This document shows positions 45,226-53,996 of a stretch of 64,000 nt of DNA, one piece after another. The DNA is taken from positions 2,968,001 through 3,032,000 of the forward strand of contig NZ_CP008852.1 of NCBI RefSeq assembly GCF_000725345.1, given 5' to 3'. How positions within the stretch are numbered: position 1 is the stretch's first letter; every line of letters starts with the position of its first letter. This DNA is from Pelosinus sp. UFO1. Its GTDB lineage: Bacteria; Bacillota; Negativicutes; DSM-13327. Position numbers and translations under genes: made by a program. The notes beneath the pieces are model-generated. The model was given only the letters and a program-made list of their open reading frames with translations. It made no database searches and was not told where the DNA came from.

Positions 45226-45897
45226 ATGACCATCAAAATCATCGCTTGTGAAGTAATGAAAGAAGAACTACTCGCAATAAAACCGGATAATCCCGTAGAA
45301 TATGAGTTTATTTCCATGAAACTTCACCTCTATCCACAAAAATTACACAAGGAATTGCAGGATATTCTAGACCGTTCCTTAGAGTATTCAAAGATTATTC
45401 TTGCCTTTGGTCTTTGTGGCGGATCAACCAAGAATCTAAAAGCATCTGATACTCCTTTAATCATTCCTAGAGTTCACGATTGTCTGCCCATCCTTCTTGG
45501 TTCAAAGGCAACATATGAAGATTTTGTTAAGGAGGAAAAAGGAACCTTTTATTTGTCCTGTGGATGGATGATCACAGAAAGAAATATCCTTTCCGAGCAC
45601 CAACGAGTTTGTGAAAAGTATGGAGAGAAAAAAGCCTTACGAATTCTTGACCGAATGTATGACAGTTATAAAAAAGTATTGTTTATTCATACCGGTTGCA
45701 ATGAGGAAGAGGCTACGATGCAACAATCCAAGCAAATCGCCGAATTGCTTAAACTCCGTTATGATACTGTACAAGGCAATGATGCCTATATTCAAAAAAT
45801 CGTAAACGGTCCGTGGGACGAAGATCATTTTGCCCACATTGCGCCCTTTGAAATAATCGAAGAAGAGTTATTCGGAATTTGTGATAAAACTAGATAG
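45226..45897 (+). CDS. DUF1638-family protein
   Basis: A 223-aa soluble protein of the DUF1638 family. Visible conserved parts are the N-terminal KIIACEVMKEEL, LAFGLCGGSTKNL (about 64-76), VHDCLPILLGSK and a late HTGCNEE. Family members sit beside corrinoid methyltransferase genes; their function is not settled. Here it precedes a corrinoid protein and a methyltransferase remnant. Clear GGAGGTGA before the ATG. Confidence 0.87.
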   Translation: MTIKIIACEVMKEELLAIKPDNPVEYEFISMKLHLYPQKLHKELQDILDRSLEYSKIILAFGLCGGSTKNLKASDTPLIIPRVHDCLPILLGSKATYEDFVKEEKGTFYLSCGWMITERNILSEHQRVCEKYGEKKALRILDRMYDSYKKVLFIHTGCNEEEATMQQSKQIAELLKLRYDTVQGNDAYIQKIVNGPWDEDHFAHIAPFEIIEEELFGICDKTR

Positions 45898-45902
45898 ACC
45901 CT

Positions 45903-45998
45903 ACATGTTAAGAAAAAACTTGGCTTATGCCAAGTCCTCAGATACAGTCAGAAACCTTAGTTGCCCTTACTTAGAATCGGAAAGTACTTTCTGATTCC
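45903..45998 (+). repeat. Dispersed structured repeat, copy B
   Basis: Matches copy A (29-130) block for block: the CTTGGC...GCCAAG hairpin, a CAGAAACCTTAG block, a CTTACTTAGAATC block and the GGAAAGTACTTTC hairpin. It starts right after the DUF1638 stop. Confidence 0.6.
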
Positions 45999-46012
45999 AT
46001 TAAAAATGACAG

Positions 46013-46060
46013 GATTATTTCCAAGGAACAAAATATTGATTTTGTTCCTTGGAAATAATC
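46013..46060. promoter_or_regulatory. 22-bp perfect hairpin upstream of the corrinoid gene
   Basis: Arms 46013-46034 and 46039-46060 are perfectly complementary with a four-base loop. No U run follows, so it is not a standard terminator. It occupies the position where a two-hairpin leader would be expected but has no GCU-GA-P1. Confidence 0.7.
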
Positions 46061-46109
46061 AATGCCTTCCTAGGAATTGATTACGTTAAATAAATAAGGA
46101 GGTCTTTCT

Positions 46110-46778
46110 ATGTCAATAAATAATAAAGAATTTTTTCAAAAGCTATCTGATGCTGTTGTTGAAATGGATGAGGATGAGGTCATAACACTCTCAAATGAAA
46201 TTGTTGCACAAGGAATCGACGCCTATGACGCAATTGATCAAGGCCTTTCCCACGGTATGGAAAAAGCCGGAAAATTATTTGAGGAAGAGGAGTACTTTAT
46301 TCCTGAGTTACTCCTATGCTCAGATGCAATGTATGCAGGTCTTGATGTATTAAAACCACACATCAAAGTAAATGCACATGGAGTAAAACATAAGGTCGTA
46401 ATCGGTGTTGTCGAAGGTGATACTCACGATATTGGAAAGAATTTAGTAAAAATAATGCTTGAGACTTCAGGATTTGAGGTTTTCGACCTAGGCAGAGATA
46501 TTCCACCCCAGCAATTCGTTGATAAGGCCAAAGAAGTCAATGCAGATATTATCGCATTAGCAACACTGATGACCACGACTATGGATGGAATGGATGAAGT
46601 TGTGCATCTTTTAAAGAAGGAAAACATAAAAGACCGATACAAGGTAGTCATTGGTGGCGGACCCATTTCCCAAAGCTTTGCAGATAAAATAGGAGCTGAC
46701 GGCTATGCTGTAAATGCTGCCGATGCTGTAAAGCTTGCACGAAGACTCGTGAGTGATCCTAGCGAAGTCGCTGTATAG
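46110..46778 (+). CDS. Corrinoid (B12-binding) methyl-carrier protein
   Basis: The 222-aa protein consists of an N-terminal cap domain (about 1-88) and a C-terminal B12-binding domain. The cobalt-coordinating motif is GDTHDIGKN (His in DxHxxG, about residue 109), followed by the nucleotide-tail segments ATLMTTTMDG and VIGGGPISQSFADKIGADGY. Such proteins take a methyl group from a substrate-specific methyltransferase and pass it on through a MtaA/MtbA-type enzyme. Two UroD-type methyltransferases (53997, 56729) and a reductive activator (55093) are nearby. AAGGAGG precedes the ATG. Confidence 0.94.
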   Translation: MSINNKEFFQKLSDAVVEMDEDEVITLSNEIVAQGIDAYDAIDQGLSHGMEKAGKLFEEEEYFIPELLLCSDAMYAGLDVLKPHIKVNAHGVKHKVVIGVVEGDTHDIGKNLVKIMLETSGFEVFDLGRDIPPQQFVDKAKEVNADIIALATLMTTTMDGMDEVVHLLKKENIKDRYKVVIGGGPISQSFADKIGADGYAVNAADAVKLARRLVSDPSEVAV

Positions 46779-46849
46779 TCTAAACTAATTATGGATCTAT
46801 CTTAATAGCAATACAGTATATCTGAATTTTGACAATTAACTAATCAGCA

Positions 46850-46990
46850 ATGCCGAAATCAATCCAATCGTTTTGCGATCATGAAGCAGGATTCATTTTG
46901 TCTACTGGTTGCGAATTTCCTCCCAATGGAAATTCACTAAGCGCTGTTGCCATGGTAAATTCCATAGAACTCTATGGAGTTTTTTATGAT
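46850..46990 (+). pseudogene. C-terminal remnant of a UroD-family methyltransferase
   Basis: The frame reads GFILSTGCEFPPNGNSLSAV, followed by AMVNSIELYG, which matches the end of MtaA/MtbA/UroD-family methyltransferases (zinc-binding Cys in the TGCE motif, then the helix preceding the C-terminus). The rest of the gene, about 300 codons, is missing. It directly follows the corrinoid protein, where such methyltransferase genes are often found. The ATG at 46850 has no Shine-Dalgarno. Confidence 0.78.
46961..46985 (+). terminator. Terminator after the methyltransferase remnant
   Basis: CCATAGA pairs with TCTATGG around an AC loop, followed by AG and six T residues on the plus strand. Confidence 0.7.
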
Positions 46991-47011
46991 CAACTATCTA
47001 TAACATATAAG

Positions 47012-47050
47012 AAAAAACAACAAGCAATATAAAATGCTTGTTGTTTTTTT
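47012..47050. terminator. Bidirectional terminator between convergent units
   Basis: AACAACAAGCA pairs with TGCTTGTTGTT, flanked by an A run and a T run. It separates the plus-strand corrinoid unit from the minus-strand DUF2292 gene. Confidence 0.88.
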
Positions 47051-47063
47051 CTATGAAAAAGAA

Positions 47064-47483
47064 TTATATTCCATCTCCATACAATCCCTCTAGTTCATTA
47101 ACCCGCCTTTTTTCTGTTTTTTCAATTTGTTCAACTTGCCCGTTATCAAGACGAATGACCAACTGTCCATACCTGATACTCTGTAATTCAGTCAATATTT
47201 TAGTTTGCAAGGGATGCTTTTTTAAGGGCTTATCTACTTTTGAACATTTTGCTTCTCGGCTTTTTGCCGAAATTATAAATTTTTCTATTTTTTCTATTTT
47301 GACAACAATTCCATCTTGTATGGCTAAAATGAGTTGGCCGTACTGTACTGTATATAAAAAGCATTCTATAATTTCAAATACCTGAGATGATAACGGTTTT
47401 ATTGAGCTCATCTTCCCCATGCTAGACCCTCCTCGCCCCAACTCTGTCACTGCATTTCGATCGTTTACAAGAAATTCCGCCAT
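47064..47483 (-). CDS. Double DUF2292 (YezD-like) protein
   Basis: A 139-aa protein with two copies of the DUF2292 domain: YGQLILAIQDGIVVKIEKIEK (about 48-68) and YGQLVIRLDNGQVEQIEKTEK (about 104-124). Single-domain DUF2292 proteins such as YezD are small and associated with sulfur-regulated genes; a duplicated form is unusual. Function unknown. The ATG at 47483 follows AAGGAGG; the earlier ATG lies inside the leader. Confidence 0.85.
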   Translation of the reverse strand: MAEFLVNDRNAVTELGRGGSSMGKMSSIKPLSSQVFEIIECFLYTVQYGQLILAIQDGIVVKIEKIEKFIISAKSREAKCSKVDKPLKKHPLQTKILTELQSIRYGQLVIRLDNGQVEQIEKTEKRRVNELEGLYGDGI

Positions 47484-47504
47484 AAGAATCCTCCTTATAT
47501 GATG

Positions 47505-47563
47505 AAAAGGCAAAGATTGCTCTTTTCAAAGCTAACTTTGCCTTCAGTTCATTCCTGATCAGC
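47505..47563 (-). promoter_or_regulatory. Two-hairpin leader element, copy 16 (K4-DUF2292 junction)
   Basis: GCU, GA, P1 UCAG/CUGA with loop GAAUGAA, A, GGC, then GGCAAAGUUAGCU...UCUUUGCC and UUUU. It lies 31 bases after the K4 stop and ends within 25 bases of the DUF2292 start. Confidence 0.9.
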
Positions 47564-47593
47564 TATGCTAATTCTAAATTAATATATTAATGA

Positions 47594-48937
47594 TTATCGA
47601 TTAATAATCATAGTGCTAATCAAGTCTTCAATAAGGCGTAAACCTCCACGATAACCTGTATAACCTCGATCAATCACTACCCGATTAGCTACAGGAAAAC
47701 TTACACTCAAATGTGCTACGCCTAGATCTGTAGCTAAAGGACGATCTAACGAACTACCAACGACAAATGCCGGAGTCAATGGATTGTTATATTTGCCACC
47801 TTTCCCTTGCTGATTTGCCCAGTGCTCTTTTACTTGCCCTGCTATTTCTGTACTATCACCGGCGAAAATGATCTTAGGAGTTACCCTGGATGTCAGACTG
47901 GTCAACCTTGCCATGATGAATGACTGTTTCTCTTCATCTAGCACATCGGTAATCGCAACAACCTCAGGTAGCCAACCTAAATCATCAGAGAGAAAGCGTG
48001 CAATAGATACTGCATAATTAGAATCGCCAATCACAGCCGCATATCGTTGCAAATCCATGTCATTAAAACAATCTGTCATGGGTTCAAGTAGCTGATAGTA
48101 GCGTAGATTTTCCTGAACAATCACCTTTTCGACAAATTCCTGGTCAAGATTTAATGCGGTGCCAACAGTACGTAAAAATTCATTACTAGCCGCAGGACCA
48201 ATAGGAAGGTCAGTCATTAGATAAGGGATACCATGTATTTCACGACTAATTTCAGCTGCTTTTTCCCCTATTACACTCGAAACCACAATATTAAATTCAG
48301 CAGAACCAGCCTGTTGAATACCTGCAAGACTATCGTCAATGGTAAAGAAGGTATTGACTTCAAGATCTAATTTTCTCAATAAGTTTCTTATTCCTTCTAG
48401 ATTACCCCGCCAAAATACATCAAAGCAAGGTGCAATCCCCCATACATTAACACTGCCTTTCTTAGTCTCACCTTTTGAAATATATGTTCCTAATAAACTT
48501 TCTAATACTAATTCATATCCCAAATAGGAGTTCCCTTTAAAGCCTCCTGTCTCAGCATGGATAATATCGACACCTTTGTCTCTCAGCGGCCTAACAACGG
48601 AAGCAACATCATCACCAATGATATCAGTAACACAACTGGTCAGTACAACATACAAATCCCCATCCATGACCTTTAACGTATTATTAATTTGTTCCTCTAA
48701 CCGTTCCGTACCACCAAAAACAACTTCTTTTTCTTGGACATTAGAACCCGGTATACTAAGTCCACCACAATAACCTCCTACCTGTAGACCGCATCCCCCT
48801 GCTTGTGTCCATGCATGATTGCCCGCGCACCCTGATGGGGCATGTAAAATGGGCACCCCCTTAGGCAAAGCAGTCACTGTAGCCATCGCTCCGCCCAATG
48901 CACAGGTAAAACGAGGTCGTTCAATAAAATTACTCAT
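47594..48937 (-). CDS. Nitrogenase-like K subunit, pair 4 (K4)
   Basis: NifK/NifN superfamily, 447 aa, with Cys12 (FTCALGGA), Cys37 (PSGC) and Cys102 (TSCVTDIIGDD). Extra cysteines at 49 and 57 (GGCGLQVGGYC) are not seen in K1-K3. Overlaps D4 by four bases. Confidence 0.87.
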   Translation of the reverse strand: MSNFIERPRFTCALGGAMATVTALPKGVPILHAPSGCAGNHAWTQAGGCGLQVGGYCGGLSIPGSNVQEKEVVFGGTERLEEQINNTLKVMDGDLYVVLTSCVTDIIGDDVASVVRPLRDKGVDIIHAETGGFKGNSYLGYELVLESLLGTYISKGETKKGSVNVWGIAPCFDVFWRGNLEGIRNLLRKLDLEVNTFFTIDDSLAGIQQAGSAEFNIVVSSVIGEKAAEISREIHGIPYLMTDLPIGPAASNEFLRTVGTALNLDQEFVEKVIVQENLRYYQLLEPMTDCFNDMDLQRYAAVIGDSNYAVSIARFLSDDLGWLPEVVAITDVLDEEKQSFIMARLTSLTSRVTPKIIFAGDSTEIAGQVKEHWANQQGKGGKYNNPLTPAFVVGSSLDRPLATDLGVAHLSVSFPVANRVVIDRGYTGYRGGLRLIEDLISTMIINR

Positions 48938-50424
48938 TCGCCTTGGGCCTCCCCCTTCTTGATGTAAGTAAATGGATCTTGGTCATACCATTCCTTGGAA
49001 TAGGGCAAGTTGACCCACCTACTAATATTTTGGTTAAAATTAGGGTTCGTTAATTGGCGATGTAAGCGGCGAGCCAATTGATAAGCTCCTTGATAGCCGA
49101 CAAATTGGAGACCAACATTATAAATAACAGTGGTTGCCACACCAAGTTTAGCTGCCGTAGCATTGCCATTCATATGCCCAAGAAAAATATCAGGCTTAAC
49201 TCGGCGCAATAAATTTGCTTCCTCAAAAGGTTGGCAGTTCGCAATATTAAGCGGAAAATCTTTAGCCGTAATTTGGGCAAGTTTCTCATATTCTGTATCA
49301 GCAAATTCATCATGGTGATACGACCGAACTGCCACAACCTCAAAGCCAAGCTCTGCGAGTAAGATTGCAGTTGAAAGTGCCCGAAATTCTCCAGCACTAA
49401 CAAATACTTTTTTACCACTAAATAGTGGTTTGAATTCTTCTAATGCTTTTTTCAGTTCTATTTCTTCCCCTTTAATGAACTCCTCTACCTCGTTTGTCAA
49501 GCCAAAAAACTCAGCAACACCACGTAACCACTCACCCGTGTTACTTATCCCAATTGGCATATGCTTAATGATATAGGGAATATTGTATTTCTCCTTTAAA
49601 TAAGTGAGCATATAGTCATCGTGAGTAGGGCAAGTGCTAATTGAAAGATCAGCATGAGTCATAGCATACATTTTTTCTGGTTTTGCAAATACGGGAAAGA
49701 TATTAACATTTAATCCGAGGGCTGTAAGCAATCTCTCCAACTCTACTTCATCAATACGTCCCATGGAAGAGACATTCATTAAATTAACTGTCGGTTTTTT
49801 GGGTTTTTCCATGGCAATATTTTCTGATGTTTCCTGGAGCATAACCCGGCCAAGAGCATGATATACTGCATCGTAGGCCGTTGCCCATATCTTAGTTTTA
49901 AAACCTTCGCAATGAACAGGAAGAAGTTTAGCCGAAACTTCCGACTGGAGCCGCTGGGCTACACTATCAATATCATCACCGATAATTCCTGGAACGCAAC
50001 CAGCCACAACAAAGATAATTGTTGGGCTATAACGACGATCTACCTCACGGATCGCTTCTTCTAATTTTTCTTCACCACCGCAAATAACATCCCGTTCATC
50101 AAGAGCTGTCGACAACCACACTCCATCTTTTACAGCACCCCAGCGATGAACATTGCCAGCTCTCACTGCTGCATTGCCGCCATGAGCGGAAGAACCACAA
50201 CCCACGGCACCATGCATTAAAACAACACTATTAGGAATACTGTTCATCATACCTAACGCAGGTAACAACAAGCAGATACTATTCTGCGAAAAACTTCGTT
50301 CCCCATCGGGAATGCAGCATTTCATCTTACGGTTTGCCATATCAGCTAGAGTTCCGCCAGAAGCAATACAAGCATGTAAGCGATGCTCTCTACGTGGTGG
50401 TTCTTTTTGTTCAAAGTTACTCAT
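48934..50424 (-). CDS. Nitrogenase-like D subunit, pair 4 (D4)
   Basis: NifD/NifE superfamily, 496 aa. Candidate ligands are Cys51 (SICLLLPA), Cys76 (GAVGC) and Cys143 (AGCVPGIIGDD). Cys265 (STCPTHDDY) is the cofactor-ligand equivalent. The YHHDEFAD segment replaces FHHDPIYD, and the His442 region (VIYNVGLQFVGYQG) has no His. It is the most divergent D by eye, so it might have a different substrate or act as a scaffold. It follows the binding-protein gene directly (TAAATG overlap). Confidence 0.87.
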   Translation of the reverse strand: MSNFEQKEPPRREHRLHACIASGGTLADMANRKMKCCIPDGERSFSQNSICLLLPALGMMNSIPNSVVLMHGAVGCGSSAHGGNAAVRAGNVHRWGAVKDGVWLSTALDERDVICGGEEKLEEAIREVDRRYSPTIIFVVAGCVPGIIGDDIDSVAQRLQSEVSAKLLPVHCEGFKTKIWATAYDAVYHALGRVMLQETSENIAMEKPKKPTVNLMNVSSMGRIDEVELERLLTALGLNVNIFPVFAKPEKMYAMTHADLSISTCPTHDDYMLTYLKEKYNIPYIIKHMPIGISNTGEWLRGVAEFFGLTNEVEEFIKGEEIELKKALEEFKPLFSGKKVFVSAGEFRALSTAILLAELGFEVVAVRSYHHDEFADTEYEKLAQITAKDFPLNIANCQPFEEANLLRRVKPDIFLGHMNGNATAAKLGVATTVIYNVGLQFVGYQGAYQLARRLHRQLTNPNFNQNISRWVNLPYSKEWYDQDPFTYIKKGEAQGE

Positions 50425-51426
50425 TTATTGCACCCCAGGCAAACGTACAAATATTTTTTTCTTCAATTGTTCCACATCTGTACTCGCATCAAGGACTCCA
50501 ATGGCTTTCATTTCTCTAACAGCATTGTCTACTGCTTTTTCGCCACCATCAAGGGATGGTATATAGTTATAACTTTTTAAAAGTCTCGCCACTAACCCTG
50601 CGTCTCCTGGAATATATTTTTTATCAATAATGAGCTTTGCAGCTTCATCTTGATGTTCTTGTACCCACTTAGCGCCCTTCATCATACCCCTAGTAATTGC
50701 TGCTGCAGTCGCCGGATCTGTGCGATATAGTTTGCCGCTGATTGTTGCCATGCAGCAATATTCATCATGATAAGGCATATCATGGGCGGTATCCAATAGC
50801 TTAATGCCACTTCCTTTGGCAATTACCATTTCAGCCATAGGGTCAGTTAACGCAATTGCATCAGCTTCTCCCCGGTTCAATACTCCCTCTAACTCAGAGG
50901 CGGGGTAGGCCTTCCATTGAACATCTTTTTTGAAATCCAAACCAGCATGAGCCATTGCACGAGATGCGAGGATCATTGGCCCATCACCCATACCATTATT
51001 GGCAATGACTTTCCCTTTTAAATCAGTAATATTTTTTATATTGGAATTTTCCTTTACTAAAATTTGGATACAACCTGTATGAATACCTGATGTAAATACG
51101 GCATCTACGCCTTGTTCAAAAGGTTTTACCCACTTCATAACCATACCACTTGAAGCATCAATTTTTCCAGTTGCCAGGGATTCCTTCAAGGTATCAAAAT
51201 CAACTTTAACCAACTCGACATCCAATCCTTCTTCTTTAAACAATCCTTTTTCAAAAGCACTGAATATAAATGCTTCACAAGCACCACCCGAGTAGCCGAT
51301 TTTAACTTTTTTCGGTCCAGTTGATGCTGTCGTTGCTACTGGACTTTGACTACAACCAGTTATCAAGAGTGCTAATAATAATAAAATACAAGTCAAGCTA
51401 GTAGCAATTAGTTTACTTTTCTTCAT
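50425..51426 (-). CDS. NMT1/SsuA-like substrate-binding lipoprotein
   Basis: A 333-aa binding protein with signal peptide and lipobox LITGC (Cys25). The mature part begins KVKIGYSGGACEAFIFSAFEKGLFKEEGLDVELV, an NMT1/SsuA pattern. The segment GYSGGACEAF may contribute to the ligand site. It is followed by D4-K4 and preceded by its ATPase gene. Confidence 0.88.
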   Translation of the reverse strand: MKKSKLIATSLTCILLLLALLITGCSQSPVATTASTGPKKVKIGYSGGACEAFIFSAFEKGLFKEEGLDVELVKVDFDTLKESLATGKIDASSGMVMKWVKPFEQGVDAVFTSGIHTGCIQILVKENSNIKNITDLKGKVIANNGMGDGPMILASRAMAHAGLDFKKDVQWKAYPASELEGVLNRGEADAIALTDPMAEMVIAKGSGIKLLDTAHDMPYHDEYCCMATISGKLYRTDPATAAAITRGMMKGAKWVQEHQDEAAKLIIDKKYIPGDAGLVARLLKSYNYIPSLDGGEKAVDNAVREMKAIGVLDASTDVEQLKKKIFVRLPGVQ

Positions 51427-51473
51427 TTATAATATCGCTCCTCACTATCTAATTTTGAAAATATTATCTATCA

Positions 51474-52283
51474 TCATAGATAATATTCTGGCTTATTTTT
51501 GCCAGCAAAATGAAGTAACTCTAAAATTTGAGACCTTATTTCTACAAAATCTGGATAATTACGACTACGAGGCCTTGGAATATGAACATCAACTATTTTA
51601 GCGATTTTACCTGGGCGCGGTGTCATGACCACAATACGATCACTAAGATATATCGCTTCATCAATATCATGTGTGACAAATACAATGGTCGTGCCTCGAC
51701 TTTCCCAAATGCGCAACAATTCATCTTGCATATTCATACGGGTAAATGCATCAAGTGCTCCTAATGGTTCATCCATCAGTAGCACTTTAGGATGATTCAC
51801 AAGGGCTCTAGCCAATGCTGCCCGTTGCGCCATACCACCAGATAATTGATATGGATAGGAATTCTCAAACCCAGCTAAACCTACCAATCCGATATATTCC
51901 TCCACCTCCCTTTGACTTTGCCGCCCAATTCCCCGAGCATCAAGTCCCACTCCTACATTTTGCTGGATTGTCAACCAAGGAAATAAGGTAGGATCTTGAA
52001 AAACTAATCCACGAAAATAATGGGGACCTTCAACAACTTCACCATCAAGAGTAATACTGCCAGCTGTTGGTTTTTCTAGACCAGCAATTAATCTAAGTAG
52101 AGTCGACTTACCGCAACCACTAGGACCCAGTAACGATACAAACTCCCCTGGTCGAATGTCTAGATTAACCCCTTCCAATGCAATTACTTGGGCTCCAGTA
52201 GGATCGATAAATAATTTTTGTACTTGATTAATATCTAAAGCTCCACCGCCTTCAGCAATCTTTTTTGCTGCACTTGTTACCAT
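51474..52283 (-). CDS. SsuB/TauB-like ABC ATPase
   Basis: The 269-aa subunit has Walker A GPSGCGKS, signature LSGGMAQR, Walker B VLLMDEPLGALD and switch His in FVTHD. It overlaps the permease gene by seven bases. Confidence 0.92.
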   Translation of the reverse strand: MVTSAAKKIAEGGGALDINQVQKLFIDPTGAQVIALEGVNLDIRPGEFVSLLGPSGCGKSTLLRLIAGLEKPTAGSITLDGEVVEGPHYFRGLVFQDPTLFPWLTIQQNVGVGLDARGIGRQSQREVEEYIGLVGLAGFENSYPYQLSGGMAQRAALARALVNHPKVLLMDEPLGALDAFTRMNMQDELLRIWESRGTTIVFVTHDIDEAIYLSDRIVVMTPRPGKIAKIVDVHIPRPRSRNYPDFVEIRSQILELLHFAGKNKPEYYL

Positions 52284-53296
52284 TTAATCAACCCCTTCTG
52301 CCACACTAAGACTTTATCACGAACTTTAAACAGCACCGTAATAATACTAGAAAAGAGTATGGACATAACGATCAATGCCGCATATACTTTACTAAATTCA
52401 GCCCAGCCCTGTGCCCACGTAATAAACCACCCTAGACCCGCTTTTACACCTAACATTTCTCCCACAATTAAGGTAACAAATGCTACGCCCATACTCATAA
52501 ATAACCCTACAAAAATGGATGGCATTGCAGCTGGCAGAGCAACCCTTGTGATTAGGTAAAATTCACTAGCTCCTAGACTGCGTGCTACTTCATAATAAGC
52601 TTTATTTACATTTGCAATACCAGACCATGTCATCACCGTGATGGGAAACCAGCAAGCTAAAACTAGTAAGAAGATACTGGCTGAAAAACTATTAGGAAAA
52701 GCGACCATGGCAATGGGAATCCAAGCTGTCGCTGGTATGGGTCCAATCATTTTTAGAACAGGGTTCACCCAATAATGAAAACGGGGATACCATCCCATCA
52801 ACACGCCCGTCGGCAATCCTAGCAAAGCACCAAGGCCATATCCGATGAATAATAATCGAAGAGAATATAGCGCGCTGATTCCAAGTGTCTCCCATTCATT
52901 AATTAATGCCGCCATCACCATACCAGGTGAAGGGAAATATGGTAGTGGTAACAAAGCTAGTTTCAACGTCACTACATCCCAAACAATTAAAAATCCAGTA
53001 AAAGCTGCTAACAGTGGAGCTTTCGTTACAAATTTTGACTGTAACTTAGGAAAATAGTTCCCCAAAAATCCAACAACAATAAATAGAATGCTAACAAGTG
53101 CTATGATCCAAGTAAAGTAAGGTTTCTGAAAAAATGGCTGCTTATTGGGAAGCAGTGTATGTTCTGCTAAGAGCAAAACAGTAAGGATCAAAGGCAACAA
53201 CATTGGAATCCACTTAGCGCCATAGGAACTTTTACTGACAACGGTCTGCTTAGATGGCACATTTATTGTTGACGGGGTGATCATAGAATTTGGCAT
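52277..53296 (-). CDS. SsuC-like ABC permease with N-terminal extension
   Basis: A 339-aa permease, longer than the 260-280 aa relatives here; about 80 extra residues include two or three more membrane spans near the N-terminus. The EAA-type loop is VARSLGASEFYLITRVALPAA. AAAGGAGG precedes the ATG. Confidence 0.9.
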   Translation of the reverse strand: MPNSMITPSTINVPSKQTVVSKSSYGAKWIPMLLPLILTVLLLAEHTLLPNKQPFFQKPYFTWIIALVSILFIVVGFLGNYFPKLQSKFVTKAPLLAAFTGFLIVWDVVTLKLALLPLPYFPSPGMVMAALINEWETLGISALYSLRLLFIGYGLGALLGLPTGVLMGWYPRFHYWVNPVLKMIGPIPATAWIPIAMVAFPNSFSASIFLLVLACWFPITVMTWSGIANVNKAYYEVARSLGASEFYLITRVALPAAMPSIFVGLFMSMGVAFVTLIVGEMLGVKAGLGWFITWAQGWAEFSKVYAALIVMSILFSSIITVLFKVRDKVLVWQKGLIKW

Positions 53297-53378
53297 AAGA
53301 ATACCTCCTTTGAAAAGTTTGTTCTCTAAAATTCAACTCTGATCAATCCTAGCATCCAATATAAGAAACTCCCATTGC

Positions 53379-53675
53379 TTACCCTAACTCGCTTACGTTA
53401 AAACCAGCTAGTTTATCCTGTAATGAACTCCAAGATCGATTAGCAAAAATGAGCGGTACGCCTTGGGACTTAGCCATATTTTTAATATTTTTAGCTGTTG
53501 CATGATTGATATAGTCAATAAAAATCACAATTAAAGCTGTCGATAATGAGCATTTGAATTTTTTTCGATCGCTAACATTTCTGCCAGTTACATGCTCAAT
53601 TGTATGAATTCCCATCATCTGCAAATTTTTCTCAATGTTGCCCAAATGATCTGCGCCAACTAGCATAACTGACAT
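53379..53675 (-). CDS. DUF2325 protein
   Basis: A 98-aa protein of the DUF2325 family: N-terminal MLVGADHLGNIEKNLQMMGI, then a ALIVIFIDYINHATAKNIK segment. The N-terminal glycine-rich turn suggests nucleotide or small-molecule binding, and family members occur beside metal and redox genes. First gene of the unit that ends with K4; its leader is a tandem pair. Confidence 0.83.
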   Translation of the reverse strand: MSVMLVGADHLGNIEKNLQMMGIHTIEHVTGRNVSDRKKFKCSLSTALIVIFIDYINHATAKNIKNMAKSQGVPLIFANRSWSSLQDKLAGFNVSELG

Positions 53676-53693
53676 ATTCTCACCTCCTTTATA

Positions 53694-53754
53694 ATAAAAA
53701 TGAGACTGGTTTTTTCCTATGAGAAAAAACCAGCCTCTGGTTATCCAGTCAGCT
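53694..53754 (-). promoter_or_regulatory. Two-hairpin leader element, copy 17 (proximal copy of a tandem)
   Basis: GCU, GA, P1 CUGG/CCAG with AUAA loop, A, GGC, then GGCUGGUUUUUUC with GAAAAAACCAGUC and a U-rich tail. It begins 12 bases after the distal copy. Confidence 0.93.
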
Positions 53755-53765
53755 TTTTTTTAAAA

Positions 53766-53827
53766 AATAAAGGCTAAAAGAATCCCTTACCCAGGACTCT
53801 TTTAGCCTTCATTTGTCATGATCAGCT
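53766..53827 (-). promoter_or_regulatory. Two-hairpin leader element, copy 18 (distal copy of a tandem)
   Basis: GCU, GA, P1 UCAU/AUGA with GACAA loop, A, GGC, then GGCUAAAAGAGUCC with GGAUUCUUUUAGCC and a U-rich tail. P1 and the terminator differ completely from the proximal copy, so the pair is not a recent slippage duplication. Confidence 0.93.
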
Positions 53828-53849
53828 AATACATGATTTAATTAATAGT

Positions 53850-53878
53850 AATATAACACCTCTCATTATCCTTGTCAA
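53850..53878 (-). promoter_or_regulatory. Sigma-A-type promoter of the DUF2325-ABC-D4K4 unit
   Basis: TTGACA (53873-53878), a 17-base spacer and TATATT (53850-53855), 22 bases before the distal leader. The 118 bases upstream to 53996 show no gene. Confidence 0.85.
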
Positions 53879-53996
53879 TCATTTTTATTGTATCTAACTA
53901 AATATAACTTCTGATAAATTCAAAAATCTTAAGATTTAAAAAACTACATATACTTCTTCAATTTTTAAATGTGACTGATCAGTTCGTTTTTTATCT

